Positions 1 to 9,795 of a stretch of DNA of 64,000 nucleotides are shown one piece after another. Both the position numbers and the translations under genes were made by a program. The stretch comes from an uncultured Chitinophagaceae bacterium (GTDB lineage: Bacteria; Bacteroidota; Bacteroidia; Chitinophagales; Chitinophagaceae), in assembly GCA_903870685.1 (NCBI GenBank), contig CAIQDX010000049.1, positions 1 to 64,000 of the forward strand. Reading direction: 5' to 3'. The stretch's first letter is position 1. Every line of letters begins with the position of its first letter. The notes beneath the pieces were generated by a model, which made no database searches, was not told the origin of the DNA, and was given only the letters and a program-made list of their open reading frames with translations.

Positions 1-1101
1 ACCATGGTTGTCGCAGGTGTGTATTTAGTAGCAAGATTATTCCCAATATTTTCTGTTGATGAATTTGCATTGCAAATCGTTACTTATGTTGGATTGGTTT
101 CTGCATTAATTGCTGCAGTTATTGCTTGCACACAAACAGATATTAAAAGAGTGTTGGCATATTCAACCATGTCGCAGATTGGTTATATGATGTTTGCATT
201 GGGTGTTGCAAAACAAGGTGGTGAAGAAGGTTTGGGTTACATGGGTTCGATGTTTCATTTATTTACACACGCATTTTTTAAATCATTATTATTTCTTGGT
301 GCAGGCGCTGTTATTCATTTAGTTCACAGCAACGATATGAAAGATATGGGTGGCTTAAGAAAACTGATGCCAATAACACATCTTTCATTTTTAATTGCAT
401 GTTTGGCAATCGCAGGTATTCCGCCGTTTGCAGGATTTTTTAGTAAGGAAGAAATTTTATTGGCCGCATTCAACTCAAATAAATTAGTGTATGGTGTTGC
501 ATTGTTTACATCGGGATTAACTGCGTTTTATATGTTCCGTTTATATTATTCAATTTTCTGGAGTAAAGAAGCACATGTTCATGATTCGCATCATGGTGAA
601 GGAACATGGTCGATGAAATTGCCATTAATTATTTTAGCCATCATGGCTGTTGTTGCAGGACTCATTCCTTTCTCAAATTTTGTAACGAATGATGGTGCTG
701 CTTTAGAAACGCATATCAATTATATTTTTTCAATTGCTCCGGTTTTATTAGCAATTACTGGAATTGGACTGGCAACTGTTTTATATAAAAATGTAAATGC
801 AAAACCAGATGCAATTGCAAATGCATTTGGTGGATTTTATAAATCAGCGTACAGAAAATTTTATATTGATGAAGTTTATTTGTTCATCACAAAAAAAATA
901 ATTTTTAATTTAATTGGAAGACCAGCGGCATGGTTCGATAAAAATATTGTTGATGGTTTCATGAATTTATTAGCAACTGTTACTGCTAAATTTTCGGAAT
1001 TAATTAAAGGATTACAATCTGGTAAAGTGCAGAATTATACTTTGTATTTTTTTGGTGGAATAGTTGCTTTGGCTGTGTTGTTTATTTATGTGTGGAAGTA
1101 A
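1..1101 (+). CDS. nuoL: NADH-quinone oxidoreductase subunit L, 3' part
   Basis: C-terminal part of the antiporter-like membrane subunit NuoL of respiratory complex I. The reading frame is already open at base 1, so the gene begins outside the window; about 366 of some 620 residues are present. The visible part contains the discontinuous-helix region with the family motif HAFFKSLLFLGAGAVIH and the IPPFAGFFSKEE loop. A long C-terminal stretch follows that should form the lateral amphipathic helix and the last membrane helix (YTLYFFGGIVALAVLFIYVW). It pumps protons in the inner membrane together with NuoM and NuoN, which follow in the same direction. The 122-base gap to nuoM carries a copy of the dispersed 20-base repeat. 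Identification is secure. Confidence 0.97.
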   Translation, partial: TMVVAGVYLVARLFPIFSVDEFALQIVTYVGLVSALIAAVIACTQTDIKRVLAYSTMSQIGYMMFALGVAKQGGEEGLGYMGSMFHLFTHAFFKSLLFLGAGAVIHLVHSNDMKDMGGLRKLMPITHLSFLIACLAIAGIPPFAGFFSKEEILLAAFNSNKLVYGVALFTSGLTAFYMFRLYYSIFWSKEAHVHDSHHGEGTWSMKLPLIILAIMAVVAGLIPFSNFVTNDGAALETHINYIFSIAPVLLAITGIGLATVLYKNVNAKPDAIANAFGGFYKSAYRKFYIDEVYLFITKKIIFNLIGRPAAWFDKNIVDGFMNLLATVTAKFSELIKGLQSGKVQNYTLYFFGGIVALAVLFIYVWK

Positions 1102-1156
1102 TGAATGTGAAGATGTGCAAATTAAAAATTTGCAAATGATGAGTTGTGTGGAAAGC

Positions 1157-1176
1157 GTACAAGAGTGCGACGCCAG
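1157..1176 (+). repeat. dispersed 20-base repeat, copy 1
   Basis: GTACAAGAGTGCGACGCCAG, two mismatches from the consensus GCACAAGAGTGCGACGCAAC that recurs in four other intergenic gaps of this window (20787, 35889, 47708, 50188). It lies between nuoL and nuoM, inside an operon. The first half can fold as GCAC-AAGA-GTGC in the exact copies. Confidence 0.7.
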
Positions 1177-1223
1177 TAAAGTTGATTAAAGATTTATAGC
1201 CGGGTTTATAAAAATATTATAAA

Positions 1224-2714
1224 ATGAATTTATCGTTACTTATCATCTTGCCTTTTATCACAGCAATAATAATATTGTTTGTAAAAGGATTGAAGCAAGT
1301 GCGCAGCGTAGCTTTGACGGGTTCGTTACTTCAATTGGTTTTGGTATTTGATTTATTATTTCAATACCTGAAAGAAAGAACACACGACAGTTCGCAAATG
1401 TTATTTCAATACAATTATAATTGGTATGATAGCTTGCATATTAATTATCATGTTGGTGTTGATGGCATTTCTGTTGCGATGATTTTATTAACTTCTTTTG
1501 TTGTAGTTGCAGGTGTGCTTGTTTCGTGGACACAAGAAACATTGAATAAAGAATTTTTCTTTTTGTTGATCTTCTTAAGCATGGGTGCTTACGGATTTTT
1601 TATTTCGCTGGATTTATTTACTATGTTTTTCTTTTTAGAAGTGGCAGTAATTCCAAAATTTTTATTGATAGGTATTTGGGGAAGCGGTAAAAAAGAATAC
1701 AGTGCCATGAAGTTGGCATTAATGTTAATGGGTGGTTCTGCATTAATATTTGTTGGGTTATCGGGTTTATATTATTTCGGTGTTAATGGAAATAATTCTT
1801 TTGATCTGTTAACTATTTCGCAGGCAAATGTTCCAATGCTTGTTCAAAAAATATTTTTTCCATTTTTATTTATAGGCTTTGGTGTGTTCACTGCATTATT
1901 TCCATTTCATACTTGGGTGCCCGATGGTCACTCTTCTGCACCAACAGCTGCGTCAATGTTCTTGGCCGGTATATCAATGAAACTCGGTGGCTACGGGTGT
2001 TTGCGCGTTGCAACTTATTTAATGCCCGATGCTGCACACGAATATCAATGGATCATTATTTTATTAGCAACCATTGCAATCATCTATGGTGCATTCGCTA
2101 CGATGATGCAGAAAGATTTAAAATATATCAACGCATATTCTTCCATTAGTCATTGCGGATTTGTTTTATTAGGAATTGGAATGCTGACTCGAACATCAAT
2201 CAATGGCGCTGTAATGCAAATGGTTTCGCATGGATTAATGACAGCCCTTTTCTTCGCAGCCATTGGAATGATCTATAGCAGAGCACACACAAGAATGGTA
2301 GATCAGTTAGGTGGATTATTAAAAGTAATTCCATTCATCTCAACAGTATTTGTGATTTCAGGTTTATGTAGTTTAGGATTACCGGGCTTTAGTGGATTTG
2401 TTGCAGAGATGACGGTCTTCATGGGCTCCTGGCAAAACACTGATGGATGGTATCGATTAGCAACAATTTTATCTTGCGCATCTATTGTTGTAACGGCAGT
2501 TTATATTTTACGCGCTACCGGTAAAGCAATAATGGGACCAATAACAGATTCGCATTTTAATCATTTAACTGATGCCGCATGGAATGAAAAATTTGCTGCA
2601 GGATTATTGATCATTGCAATTGTTGTGATTGGTATGGCGCCTTTTTTATTAACCGATTTGATTGGCTCTGGAACAGATGCGATCATGAATAAAATTTTGG
2701 TAATTGTAAAATAA
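1224..2714 (+). CDS. nuoM: NADH-quinone oxidoreductase subunit M
   Basis: Complex I antiporter-like subunit, 496 residues, about 14 membrane helices, full length for the family. Seen motifs are the helix-5 glutamate in MFFFLEVAVIPKFLLIGIWG, the PFHTWVPDGHSSAPTAASM segment, and the lysine in the following GISMKLGGYG. These correspond to residues essential for proton translocation in the family. The start ATG follows a non-coding gap. nuoN begins 8 bases after the stop, so the two are co-transcribed and probably translated in sequence. No base composition change relative to nuoL or nuoN is apparent. Confidence 0.97.
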   Translation: MNLSLLIILPFITAIIILFVKGLKQVRSVALTGSLLQLVLVFDLLFQYLKERTHDSSQMLFQYNYNWYDSLHINYHVGVDGISVAMILLTSFVVVAGVLVSWTQETLNKEFFFLLIFLSMGAYGFFISLDLFTMFFFLEVAVIPKFLLIGIWGSGKKEYSAMKLALMLMGGSALIFVGLSGLYYFGVNGNNSFDLLTISQANVPMLVQKIFFPFLFIGFGVFTALFPFHTWVPDGHSSAPTAASMFLAGISMKLGGYGCLRVATYLMPDAAHEYQWIIILLATIAIIYGAFATMMQKDLKYINAYSSISHCGFVLLGIGMLTRTSINGAVMQMVSHGLMTALFFAAIGMIYSRAHTRMVDQLGGLLKVIPFISTVFVISGLCSLGLPGFSGFVAEMTVFMGSWQNTDGWYRLATILSCASIVVTAVYILRATGKAIMGPITDSHFNHLTDAAWNEKFAAGLLIIAIVVIGMAPFLLTDLIGSGTDAIMNKILVIVK

Positions 2715-2722
2715 CTAAAGAA

Positions 2723-4147
2723 ATGTTGAATGATTTTTTGATATTGATGAAACAAGAATTGGTAATTACGATTATCATTTTCATTTTGCTGTTTATTAAA
2801 ATTGGAAGCAAAGACTGGAAGAATGAAAGTCTTTTAAAACTAATAAATGTTTTATTACTCTTAAATGTTGTATTTAGTTTTATTGGAAATCAGGAAGGTG
2901 TTTTGTTCAATGAAATGTTTAGAACAAATGATCTGATCTCTTTAGAAAAAGGAATATTAAGTTTAGGCACATTAATTATCTCGCTTTCATCTTATTCATG
3001 GTTACAAAATCATAAACATGTTGCAGAGTTTTACATGTTATTACTCTCTACTTTATTGGGAATGTTTTTAATGATCTCAGGCGGACATTTAATAATGTTT
3101 TATTTAGGATTGGAATTATCAACCATTCCATTAGCCGCCATTGCAAACTTCGATTTAGATAAACGTAAATCATCAGAAGCTGCATTTAAACTAATTATTT
3201 CATCAGCCTTTTCTTCAGGATTATTATTGTTTGGTATTTCGTTGGTGTATGGCACAACAGGAACATTATTATTTTCCGAATTGGCTCAAACCCTTACCGG
3301 TACGCCGATTCAGATATTTGCATTCATATTATTATTCGCAGGTTTTGCTTTTAAAATCTCAGTCGTTCCATTCCATTTATGGACCGCCGATGTTTATGAA
3401 GGTGCTCCAGTTGCCGTAACATCCTATCTCTCCGTAATTTCAAAAGGCGCTGTGTTGTTTGTATTCGTTTCTGTTTTATATGGTGCATTCAAACCATTAG
3501 CAACAACATGGTATAATATGTTGTTCATACTTTCGGTATTGACAATTATTGTTGGAAATTTATTTGCTATTCGTCAAAATAATTTAAAACGTTTCCTTGC
3601 GTTTTCATCTATCGCACAAGTTGGTTTTATTTTAATTGGTGTATCAGGAAGTTCACAAACAGGAACTGCATCTGTTATTTATTTTATTCTCGTTTATATA
3701 TTTTCAAACCTTGCAGCATTTGGTGTTATTTCTTTTATAAGTGCAGTTACAGGTAAAGAAACGATTGATGATTATAAAGCATTGTACAAAACAAATCCTT
3801 TTTTAAGTTGGGTGATTACCATTGCATTATTTTCATTAGCCGGAGTTCCGCCAACTGCAGGATTTTTTGGTAAATATTTTTTGTTGATGGCAGGAACAGG
3901 AATTGCAGGAAGTAAAGGATTAATTATCTGGATCATTATTGCTGCATTGAATCTGGTAATTTCATTCTATTATTATTTAAGAGTAGTGAAAGCAATTTTT
4001 ATGGATGCGAATGAAACGCCAATCCAAAAATTATCTGTTCCGTTTTTACCAAAATTGGCAATGATCATTTGTGTTGCAGGTATTGTGTTAACCGGATTGT
4101 TCAGTTTTATTTACGAATATATTTTCTCATTAAGCAATGGCTTTTAA
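2723..4147 (+). CDS. nuoN: NADH-quinone oxidoreductase subunit N
   Basis: Third antiporter-like membrane subunit of complex I, 474 residues, multiple hydrophobic helices. The diagnostic segment is PFHLWTADVYEGAPVAVTSY followed by a lysine in SVISKGAV, and later LKRFLAFSSIAQVGFILIG and SLAGVPPTAGFFGKYF. It is the last nuo gene of the operon, as is usual. A small conserved protein follows 27 bases after the stop and is probably part of the same transcript. Confidence 0.97.
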   Translation: MLNDFLILMKQELVITIIIFILLFIKIGSKDWKNESLLKLINVLLLLNVVFSFIGNQEGVLFNEMFRTNDLISLEKGILSLGTLIISLSSYSWLQNHKHVAEFYMLLLSTLLGMFLMISGGHLIMFYLGLELSTIPLAAIANFDLDKRKSSEAAFKLIISSAFSSGLLLFGISLVYGTTGTLLFSELAQTLTGTPIQIFAFILLFAGFAFKISVVPFHLWTADVYEGAPVAVTSYLSVISKGAVLFVFVSVLYGAFKPLATTWYNMLFILSVLTIIVGNLFAIRQNNLKRFLAFSSIAQVGFILIGVSGSSQTGTASVIYFILVYIFSNLAAFGVISFISAVTGKETIDDYKALYKTNPFLSWVITIALFSLAGVPPTAGFFGKYFLLMAGTGIAGSKGLIIWIIIAALNLVISFYYYLRVVKAIFMDANETPIQKLSVPFLPKLAMIICVAGIVLTGLFSFIYEYIFSLSNGF

Positions 4148-4174
4148 CTTATTAATTAATACTTATAACTTGTT

Positions 4175-4558
4175 ATGGCAATCAATCAAAATCATACGGT
4201 AGAAGAATTGAATGGTGTAAGATGTGCCATTGTTGAAAAAAATATTTCTCAGGAAAGAGCAGATTTTTTAAAAACATTATTAGAATTCAATAAATACCAA
4301 GTTGTTGTTGCGGTGGCGCCTCCTCCAAAAGCTGCACCTGCAAAGCCTTTGGCCGAAGGTGAAGTTGCGCCCCCACCTCCTCTACCTGCTCCCGAAAAAT
4401 TTATTGTTGGTGTAACTGATTTTTCTTTCAATGCCATCAATGCTATTTTCAGTCGATTGTTACATTCTCTTGATGGGCACATTGTTACGCAAGCATATTG
4501 GTATCAGAAAGAATTAGTTTCACACGATGAGGTACCTTATTACGAAAGAAAGAACTAA
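4175..4558 (+). CDS. conserved hypothetical protein at the end of the nuo operon
   Basis: A 127-residue soluble protein that I do not recognise. It has a hydrophilic N-terminal part (positions 1-40), a flexible proline/alanine-rich linker at about 47-75 (PPPKAAPAKPLAEGEVAPPPP), and a C-terminal part of about 50 residues that looks folded, ending YYERKN. It has no signal peptide and no membrane helix. It follows nuoN by 27 bases on the same strand and is followed by a hairpin terminator, so it belongs to the complex I transcript. An accessory or regulatory role for complex I would be an inference from position only. Confidence 0.8.
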   Translation: MAINQNHTVEELNGVRCAIVEKNISQERADFLKTLLEFNKYQVVVAVAPPPKAAPAKPLAEGEVAPPPPLPAPEKFIVGVTDFSFNAINAIFSRLLHSLDGHIVTQAYWYQKELVSHDEVPYYERKN

Positions 4559-4587
4559 TTAAAATTTACTTACTCTCGATAAATAAA

Positions 4588-4620
4588 AAAGAACTCCTTT
4601 CGAAGTTCTCTTTTGGTTTT
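4588..4620 (+). terminator. probable terminator of the nuo operon
   Basis: Short inverted repeat AGAACT (4590-4595) and AGTTCT (4604-4609) followed by T-rich sequence, 30 bases after the last gene of the operon. The stem is only six base pairs, so strength is uncertain. Confidence 0.5.
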
Positions 4621-4820
4621 TCATTTAAAAGCTGAAGCTTTATTATTTGATTGCTTTATAAAAAAGACAACAAAACAAAAGCCATAATAATTAATGTGAT
4701 AATAATTTTCATAACAGCGGTTTTAACAAGGTTAAAAGATTTCAATTCCAAATTAAAATCTTAGCTTAATAAAGAACCTGTCGTATCATAAACGAAAGTC
4801 TGTTTCATTTATTGTAATAA

Positions 4821-4848
4821 AAAAGGAATCCGTTTAGGGATTCCTTTT
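4821..4848 (-). terminator. terminator of the pyruvate:ferredoxin oxidoreductase gene
   Basis: Perfect 11-bp stem AAAAGGAATCC / GGATTCCTTTT with a 6-base loop, 22 bases past the nifJ stop. On the minus strand it is followed by TTTTATTA. It is also T-rich on the plus side, so it could act in both directions. Between here and the nuo terminator (4621-4820) I see no supported gene. Confidence 0.75.
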
Positions 4849-4870
4849 ACATTCTATATATATGCAATCG

Positions 4871-7800
4871 TTAGAGGCCTTTTAAAGTTACTAGTCGATC
4901 CCATTTATTTTGGCGCGCAGCTTCTGCTTGATGCAAGAATTGTTCTGCTAATTCAGGATCCTTTGCTTTAATTACATTAAACCTGTTTTCATGATACATG
5001 AAATCCCCTAATGCCATTGTTGGTTCTTTTGAATCAATTACAAAACGTTGTCCTTTTTCTTTTGATGGATTGTAATGGAACAAAGGCCAGTAACCAGATT
5101 TAACTGCGAAATCTTGTTCTTCAGCACCGCGACCCATATCAATTCCATGTGCAATACAATGACTGTATGCAATAATTAATGATGGACCAGGAAATGCTTC
5201 TGCTTCCAAAATAGTTCTTACAGTATGTGCATCATTTGCACCCATTGCAATTTGTCCAACATATGCAGTACCATGTGCAATGGCTTGTAATGCTAAATCT
5301 TTTTTACCGGTCGTTTTTCCATTCACAGAAAACTTAGCACTAGATCCAATTGGTGTTGATTTAGATTTTTGTCCGCCGGTATTAGAATACACTTCAGTAT
5401 CCAACACCATGATGTTTACATTTTCACCGGTTGATAAAACATGATCCAATCCGCCATAACCAATATCATAAGCCCAACCATCGCCACCAACAATCCATAC
5501 AGATTTATCTGCAAGAAAATCTGATAAGTGAAATAAATTAAGTGCTGCAATGGATCTTTGTCCGCGTAAACGATGTTTTAATTCTTTTATAAATTCATGT
5601 TTAGCATGAATTTCAGTTTCAGTAGTTTCAGGAGTATTAATAATTGAATCAGCTAATTCATCTCCAACAATATGTCGCAATTCATTTAATAAAGAAATAG
5701 CAGAAAGTCTTTTTTGTTCGTTAGCCAATTTAATTCCTAATCCAAATTCTGCATTGTCTTCAAATAATGAATTTGCCCAAGCTGGTCCAACACCTTCTTT
5801 ATTTTTTGTCCATGGTGTTGTTGGTAAATTTCCTCCAAAGATGGATGAACATCCTGTTGCATTTGCAACGATCATTCTTTCACCAAATAATTGTGTGATC
5901 AATTTTAAATATGGTGTTTCGCCGCAACCAGAGCAAGCTCCAGAGAATTCAAATAATGGTTGGAAGAATTGCGAGCCTTTAACTGTGTTACGATTAATTT
6001 TTGTGCGATCAACTTCTGGTAATGTCAAGAAGAAATCCCAATTTAATTTTTCGTTTTCCTGAATAGGTGTTTTGTCAAACATATTAATTGCCTTATGTCC
6101 AGGATCTGATTTACTTGTCATCGGACAGAACTCAACACACATATTACAACCGGTACAATCTTCTGTAGAAACTTGTAAGGTATATGCTTCTTTTGTTTTG
6201 TCCCATTCTTTTCCAATTGGATCGACATGTTTAAATGATGATGGTGCACCAAGCAATAATTCTTTATCATAAATTTTTGGACGAATAGCAGCATGCGGAC
6301 AAATCAAGAAACATTTTCCGCATTGTGTACAAAGGTCTGCATCCCAAACAGGCACTGCATCTGCAATATTTCTCTTTTCATATTTTGTTGTACCGGAAGG
6401 AAATTGTCCATCAACAGGCAAAGCACTAACTGGTAAATCATCACCTTCGCCAGATATAATTCTTGCTAAAACATCTTTTACAAAATCAGGAGAATTGTTT
6501 GGAACAACAGTATCTAAAGCAACATCACCAACTGCCAAATGTTTATAATCTATTTGATATAAATTGGCTAATGTTTTATCAACTGCCTCATAATTTTTTT
6601 GAACTACAGCTTCGCCTTTCTTCCAATATGATTCATAAATGGCTTCTTTAATTTTTTCTATCGCTTCTTCTCTTGGTAATACATTGCTGATAGCAAAGAA
6701 ACATGTTTGCAAAATAGTATTGATGCGATTGCCCATACCTGCATCTTTGGCAACAGTATAAGCATTGATGCCATAAAACTTTAAATGTTTTTCTTTAATT
6801 TCTTCCTGAACTTTTCTTGGAAGCATTCCCCAAACTTTATCTTTTTCGTATGGTGCATTTAATAAAAATGTTGCGCCATATTCTGCATCTTTTAAAATGT
6901 CATACTTCATTAAATAATTAAAATGATGACAAGCAATAAAGTTTGCAGATTGAACTAAATAAGAAGAACGGATTGGATTTTCGCCAAAACGTAAATGCGA
7001 TGCAGTTAATGATCCGGATTTTTTTGAATCATAAACAAAATATCCTTGAACAAAAAAGTTTGTTTTATCGCCAATAATTTTAATTGAATTTTTGTTCGCA
7101 CTAACTGTGCCATCAGCACCTAAACCAAAAAACAATCCGCGGAATTTATGTTGTGAATCGAGATTAAATGTTTTATCGTAAAATAAACTTAAATGGGTAA
7201 CATCATCATCAATACCAATAGTAAAATGGTGTTTTGGATGTTTTTGTTTTAATTCTTTAAACACAGCTTTCACCATTGCGGGTGTAAATTCTTTTGAAGA
7301 CAAACCATAACGTCCGCCAATAACATGTGCATGATGATTTTCCTGAGATTCATTCAATGCATTTACAATATCCATGTATAAAGGTTCGGCCATTGCACTT
7401 GGTTCCTTACAACGATCCAACACAGCAATGTTTACAACAGATTTTGGTAAAGCTTTTATAAAATGTTCGATAGAAAAAGGACGGAATAAACGAACGTTTA
7501 ACATTCCCACTCTTTTGCCTTCAGAATTTAAATAATCAACAGTTTCCTGAACAGCAGTTCCGCCAGAGCCCATTATAATAATAACTCGATCAGGATGATC
7601 ATGTCCATAATAATCAAATAATTTATATTTTCTTCCTGTTAATGCTGCAAACTTGTCCATCATTTCTTCAACAATGCCCGGCACTTTTTCGTAATAAGTA
7701 TTAGCAGCTTCGCGATTTTGGAAAAACACATCGGGGTTTTGTGCAGTACCACGAATGAAAGAATTATTTGGAGATAACGCTCTATTACGATGTGCATTTA

Positions 7801-8443
7801 CTTCATCCATATCAATCATTTCAGAAATAACACTATCTGGAATAATGTTTACTTGAGACAATTCGTGTGAAGTTCTAAATCCGTCAAAAATATTTAAGAA
7901 AGGAACTCTTGATTTTAATGTAGCGGCCTGTGCAATTAAAGCCATATCCATTGCTTCTTGCGCGTTGTTGCCAAATAACATGGAGAATCCTGTTCCTCTA
8001 ACAGCCATCACATCACTATGATCTCCAAAAATTGATAATGCATGTGTTGCAATTGTTCTTGCGGCAATATGAAAAACAGCTGGAGTTAATTCACCGGCAA
8101 TTTTATACATGTTTGGAATCATCAACAACAAACCTTGCGAAGAAGTAAATGTAGAAGCTAAAGCACCGCCTTGCAATGCACCATGTATTGCACCGGCCGC
8201 ACCGGCCTCACTTTGCATTTCCATAATTTTTGGAACCTGACCAAAAATGTTTGTGATTCCTTTGGCACTCCATTCATCCGTCCATTCGCTCATTGCAGAA
8301 GATGGTGTAATTGGATAAATAGCACACACTTCGCTTGTTTTGTAAGCAACATAAGCAGCAGCTTCATTTCCATCCATAATTTCTTGAGTGATCTTATCTT
8401 CTGTAGGCGTAACTTCTGTTTGATGTTTTGTTGATGTTTCCAT
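4871..8443 (-). CDS. nifJ: pyruvate:ferredoxin (flavodoxin) oxidoreductase
   Basis: Single-chain PFOR of 1190 residues, the usual length. It decarboxylates pyruvate to acetyl-CoA and reduces ferredoxin or flavodoxin in the cytoplasm. The N-terminal pyrimidine domain begins around residue 25 (SEVCAIYPITPSS). The ferredoxin-like domain shows CTQCGKCFLICP near 703 and CTGCNMCVEFCP near 762, giving two 4Fe-4S clusters. A further cluster motif CSGCGETPYLK lies near 833, and the thiamine diphosphate motif GGDGWAYDIG near 985 with DTEVYSNTGGQ. The gene is monocistronic, with its own terminator. This oxygen-sensitive enzyme beside complex I fits a facultative or microaerobic lifestyle. The last codons share a 16-base identity with the repeat region at 54620. 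Confidence 0.97.
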   Translation of the reverse strand: METSTKHQTEVTPTEDKITQEIMDGNEAAAYVAYKTSEVCAIYPITPSSAMSEWTDEWSAKGITNIFGQVPKIMEMQSEAGAAGAIHGALQGGALASTFTSSQGLLLMIPNMYKIAGELTPAVFHIAARTIATHALSIFGDHSDVMAVRGTGFSMLFGNNAQEAMDMALIAQAATLKSRVPFLNIFDGFRTSHELSQVNIIPDSVISEMIDMDEVNAHRNRALSPNNSFIRGTAQNPDVFFQNREAANTYYEKVPGIVEEMMDKFAALTGRKYKLFDYYGHDHPDRVIIIMGSGGTAVQETVDYLNSEGKRVGMLNVRLFRPFSIEHFIKALPKSVVNIAVLDRCKEPSAMAEPLYMDIVNALNESQENHHAHVIGGRYGLSSKEFTPAMVKAVFKELKQKHPKHHFTIGIDDDVTHLSLFYDKTFNLDSQHKFRGLFFGLGADGTVSANKNSIKIIGDKTNFFVQGYFVYDSKKSGSLTASHLRFGENPIRSSYLVQSANFIACHHFNYLMKYDILKDAEYGATFLLNAPYEKDKVWGMLPRKVQEEIKEKHLKFYGINAYTVAKDAGMGNRINTILQTCFFAISNVLPREEAIEKIKEAIYESYWKKGEAVVQKNYEAVDKTLANLYQIDYKHLAVGDVALDTVVPNNSPDFVKDVLARIISGEGDDLPVSALPVDGQFPSGTTKYEKRNIADAVPVWDADLCTQCGKCFLICPHAAIRPKIYDKELLLGAPSSFKHVDPIGKEWDKTKEAYTLQVSTEDCTGCNMCVEFCPMTSKSDPGHKAINMFDKTPIQENEKLNWDFFLTLPEVDRTKINRNTVKGSQFFQPLFEFSGACSGCGETPYLKLITQLFGERMIVANATGCSSIFGGNLPTTPWTKNKEGVGPAWANSLFEDNAEFGLGIKLANEQKRLSAISLLNELRHIVGDELADSIINTPETTETEIHAKHEFIKELKHRLRGQRSIAALNLFHLSDFLADKSVWIVGGDGWAYDIGYGGLDHVLSTGENVNIMVLDTEVYSNTGGQKSKSTPIGSSAKFSVNGKTTGKKDLALQAIAHGTAYVGQIAMGANDAHTVRTILEAEAFPGPSLIIAYSHCIAHGIDMGRGAEEQDFAVKSGYWPLFHYNPSKEKGQRFVIDSKEPTMALGDFMYHENRFNVIKAKDPELAEQFLHQAEAARQNKWDRLVTLKGL

Positions 8444-8679
8444 AATATTATTTATTGTTCAAAAAGAAAATTAAGTGTACGAATGTACCCTGATGATATA
8501 GGGCAAAAAATGACGGATATCAGTTAGTTGTATGAGCAATCGCATTTCATAAATAGACTTACCGTACGATTTTATCGGTAAATTCAACACAGTTTATATT
8601 TGCTTCCTACTATTCTCATATCAATTCTGTATATCTTTAAACCCAAAAATTCTTTATCATATAAGTATACCTAAAAACA

Positions 8680-9750
8680 ATGTTTAGAAAAGCACCTATT
8701 TATTTTATTGGATTATTAATTATAACATCTTGCAATAACAAAAAACAAGATCCGCCAAAACAAAATGCTCCTGCTCAAAATGTAATTGTTGATGTAATCA
8801 TTGCCAATTCAAAGATTATTTCGCACACAATTGAAGCTAACGGATCGGTTGTTGCCAATGAATATGTTGAATTACATTCTGAAATTAACGGACGCATTAC
8901 TTTCTTAAATGTACCCGAAGGAAAAATGGTTACCAAAGGAACAGTGATTGCTAAAATTTATGATGAAGACCTGCAAGCGCAATTGCAAAAATCGAAAGTA
9001 CTCTTAGAATTTGCCCAGATAACAGAACAAAGAGATAAAAAATTATTATCGGTGAATGGTCTTAATCAAGCTGATTATGATGCTGCATTAAATCAGGTAA
9101 AAAGCATTAAGGCCGATATGGCATATACTCAATCATTAATTGATAAAACGGTTATCAAAGCCCCGTTTGACGGATTGGTTGGATTAAGACAAGTTAGCCC
9201 GGGTGCTTATGTTACTCCATCAACAATAATTGCAACGGTTCAGGAAATAAGCAAACTGAAAATTGATTTTACTATTCCCGAAGAATATGCTGACGTTATT
9301 AAAAAAGGAAATACTGTAGATATTGAATCTATTGCCGGAGCATCATCACGTATAAAAGCAACTATAATTGCAACCGAACCCCAGATCACACAAGCTACAC
9401 GTAATTTAAAAGTAAGGGCTATTTTACAAAATCAAAAATTAAATCCGGGTGCGTTTGTAAAAGTTTATGTTGCCGCAGGAGCCGATACAAAAGCGTTAAT
9501 GATTCCCACCAATTGTTTAATTCCGGATGATAAAAACAATCAAATTGTTTTAGTTAAAAATGGTAAAGCAACTTTTGTAAATGTAAAAACAGGATTGCGA
9601 GAATCGAATAATGTTGAAATTGCAAAGGGTTTAAATTTAGGCGATACCGTTATTGTTACAGGCGTTTTATTTGCACGACCAAAATCTCCTGTTAAAATCA
9701 GAAGTGTAAAAACATTGGAAGAAATTGCTAAGGCAAACAACAATAATTAA
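8680..9750 (+). CDS. RND efflux periplasmic adaptor (membrane fusion protein)
   Basis: Adaptor protein of 356 residues with a lipoprotein signal (FIGLLIITSCNN, Cys near 18). It has a biotinyl-lipoyl-like half around 55-90 (VELHSEINGRITFLNVPEGK), a short alpha-hairpin, and the second lipoyl half VIKAPFDGLVGLRQVSPGAY at about 155-175. A beta-barrel and membrane-proximal domain follow. It is anchored in the periplasm and couples an inner membrane RND pump to an outer membrane channel. The pump gene follows 45 bases downstream; no TolC-like gene is adjacent, so the channel must be encoded elsewhere. Substrate cannot be told from sequence. Confidence 0.92.
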   Translation: MFRKAPIYFIGLLIITSCNNKKQDPPKQNAPAQNVIVDVIIANSKIISHTIEANGSVVANEYVELHSEINGRITFLNVPEGKMVTKGTVIAKIYDEDLQAQLQKSKVLLEFAQITEQRDKKLLSVNGLNQADYDAALNQVKSIKADMAYTQSLIDKTVIKAPFDGLVGLRQVSPGAYVTPSTIIATVQEISKLKIDFTIPEEYADVIKKGNTVDIESIAGASSRIKATIIATEPQITQATRNLKVRAILQNQKLNPGAFVKVYVAAGADTKALMIPTNCLIPDDKNNQIVLVKNGKATFVNVKTGLRESNNVEIAKGLNLGDTVIVTGVLFARPKSPVKIRSVKTLEEIAKANNNN

Positions 9751-9795
9751 GAAGAATATCAATACAATTCATACAAACGATTAGATACAAATAGC

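Noticed and set aside
4656-4712. 18-codon hydrophobic frame on the minus strand (MKIIITLIIMAF...)
   Set aside because: Too short, with no motif; AT-rich non-coding DNA readily gives such frames. It could be a membrane peptide, but there is no support beyond hydrophobicity.
8510-8523. ATGACGGATATCAG upstream of nifJ as a Crp/Fnr box
   Set aside because: It matches 8 of 10 fixed positions, but the distance to a possible -7 element (about 50 bases) differs from the other promoters. Possible, but not supported.
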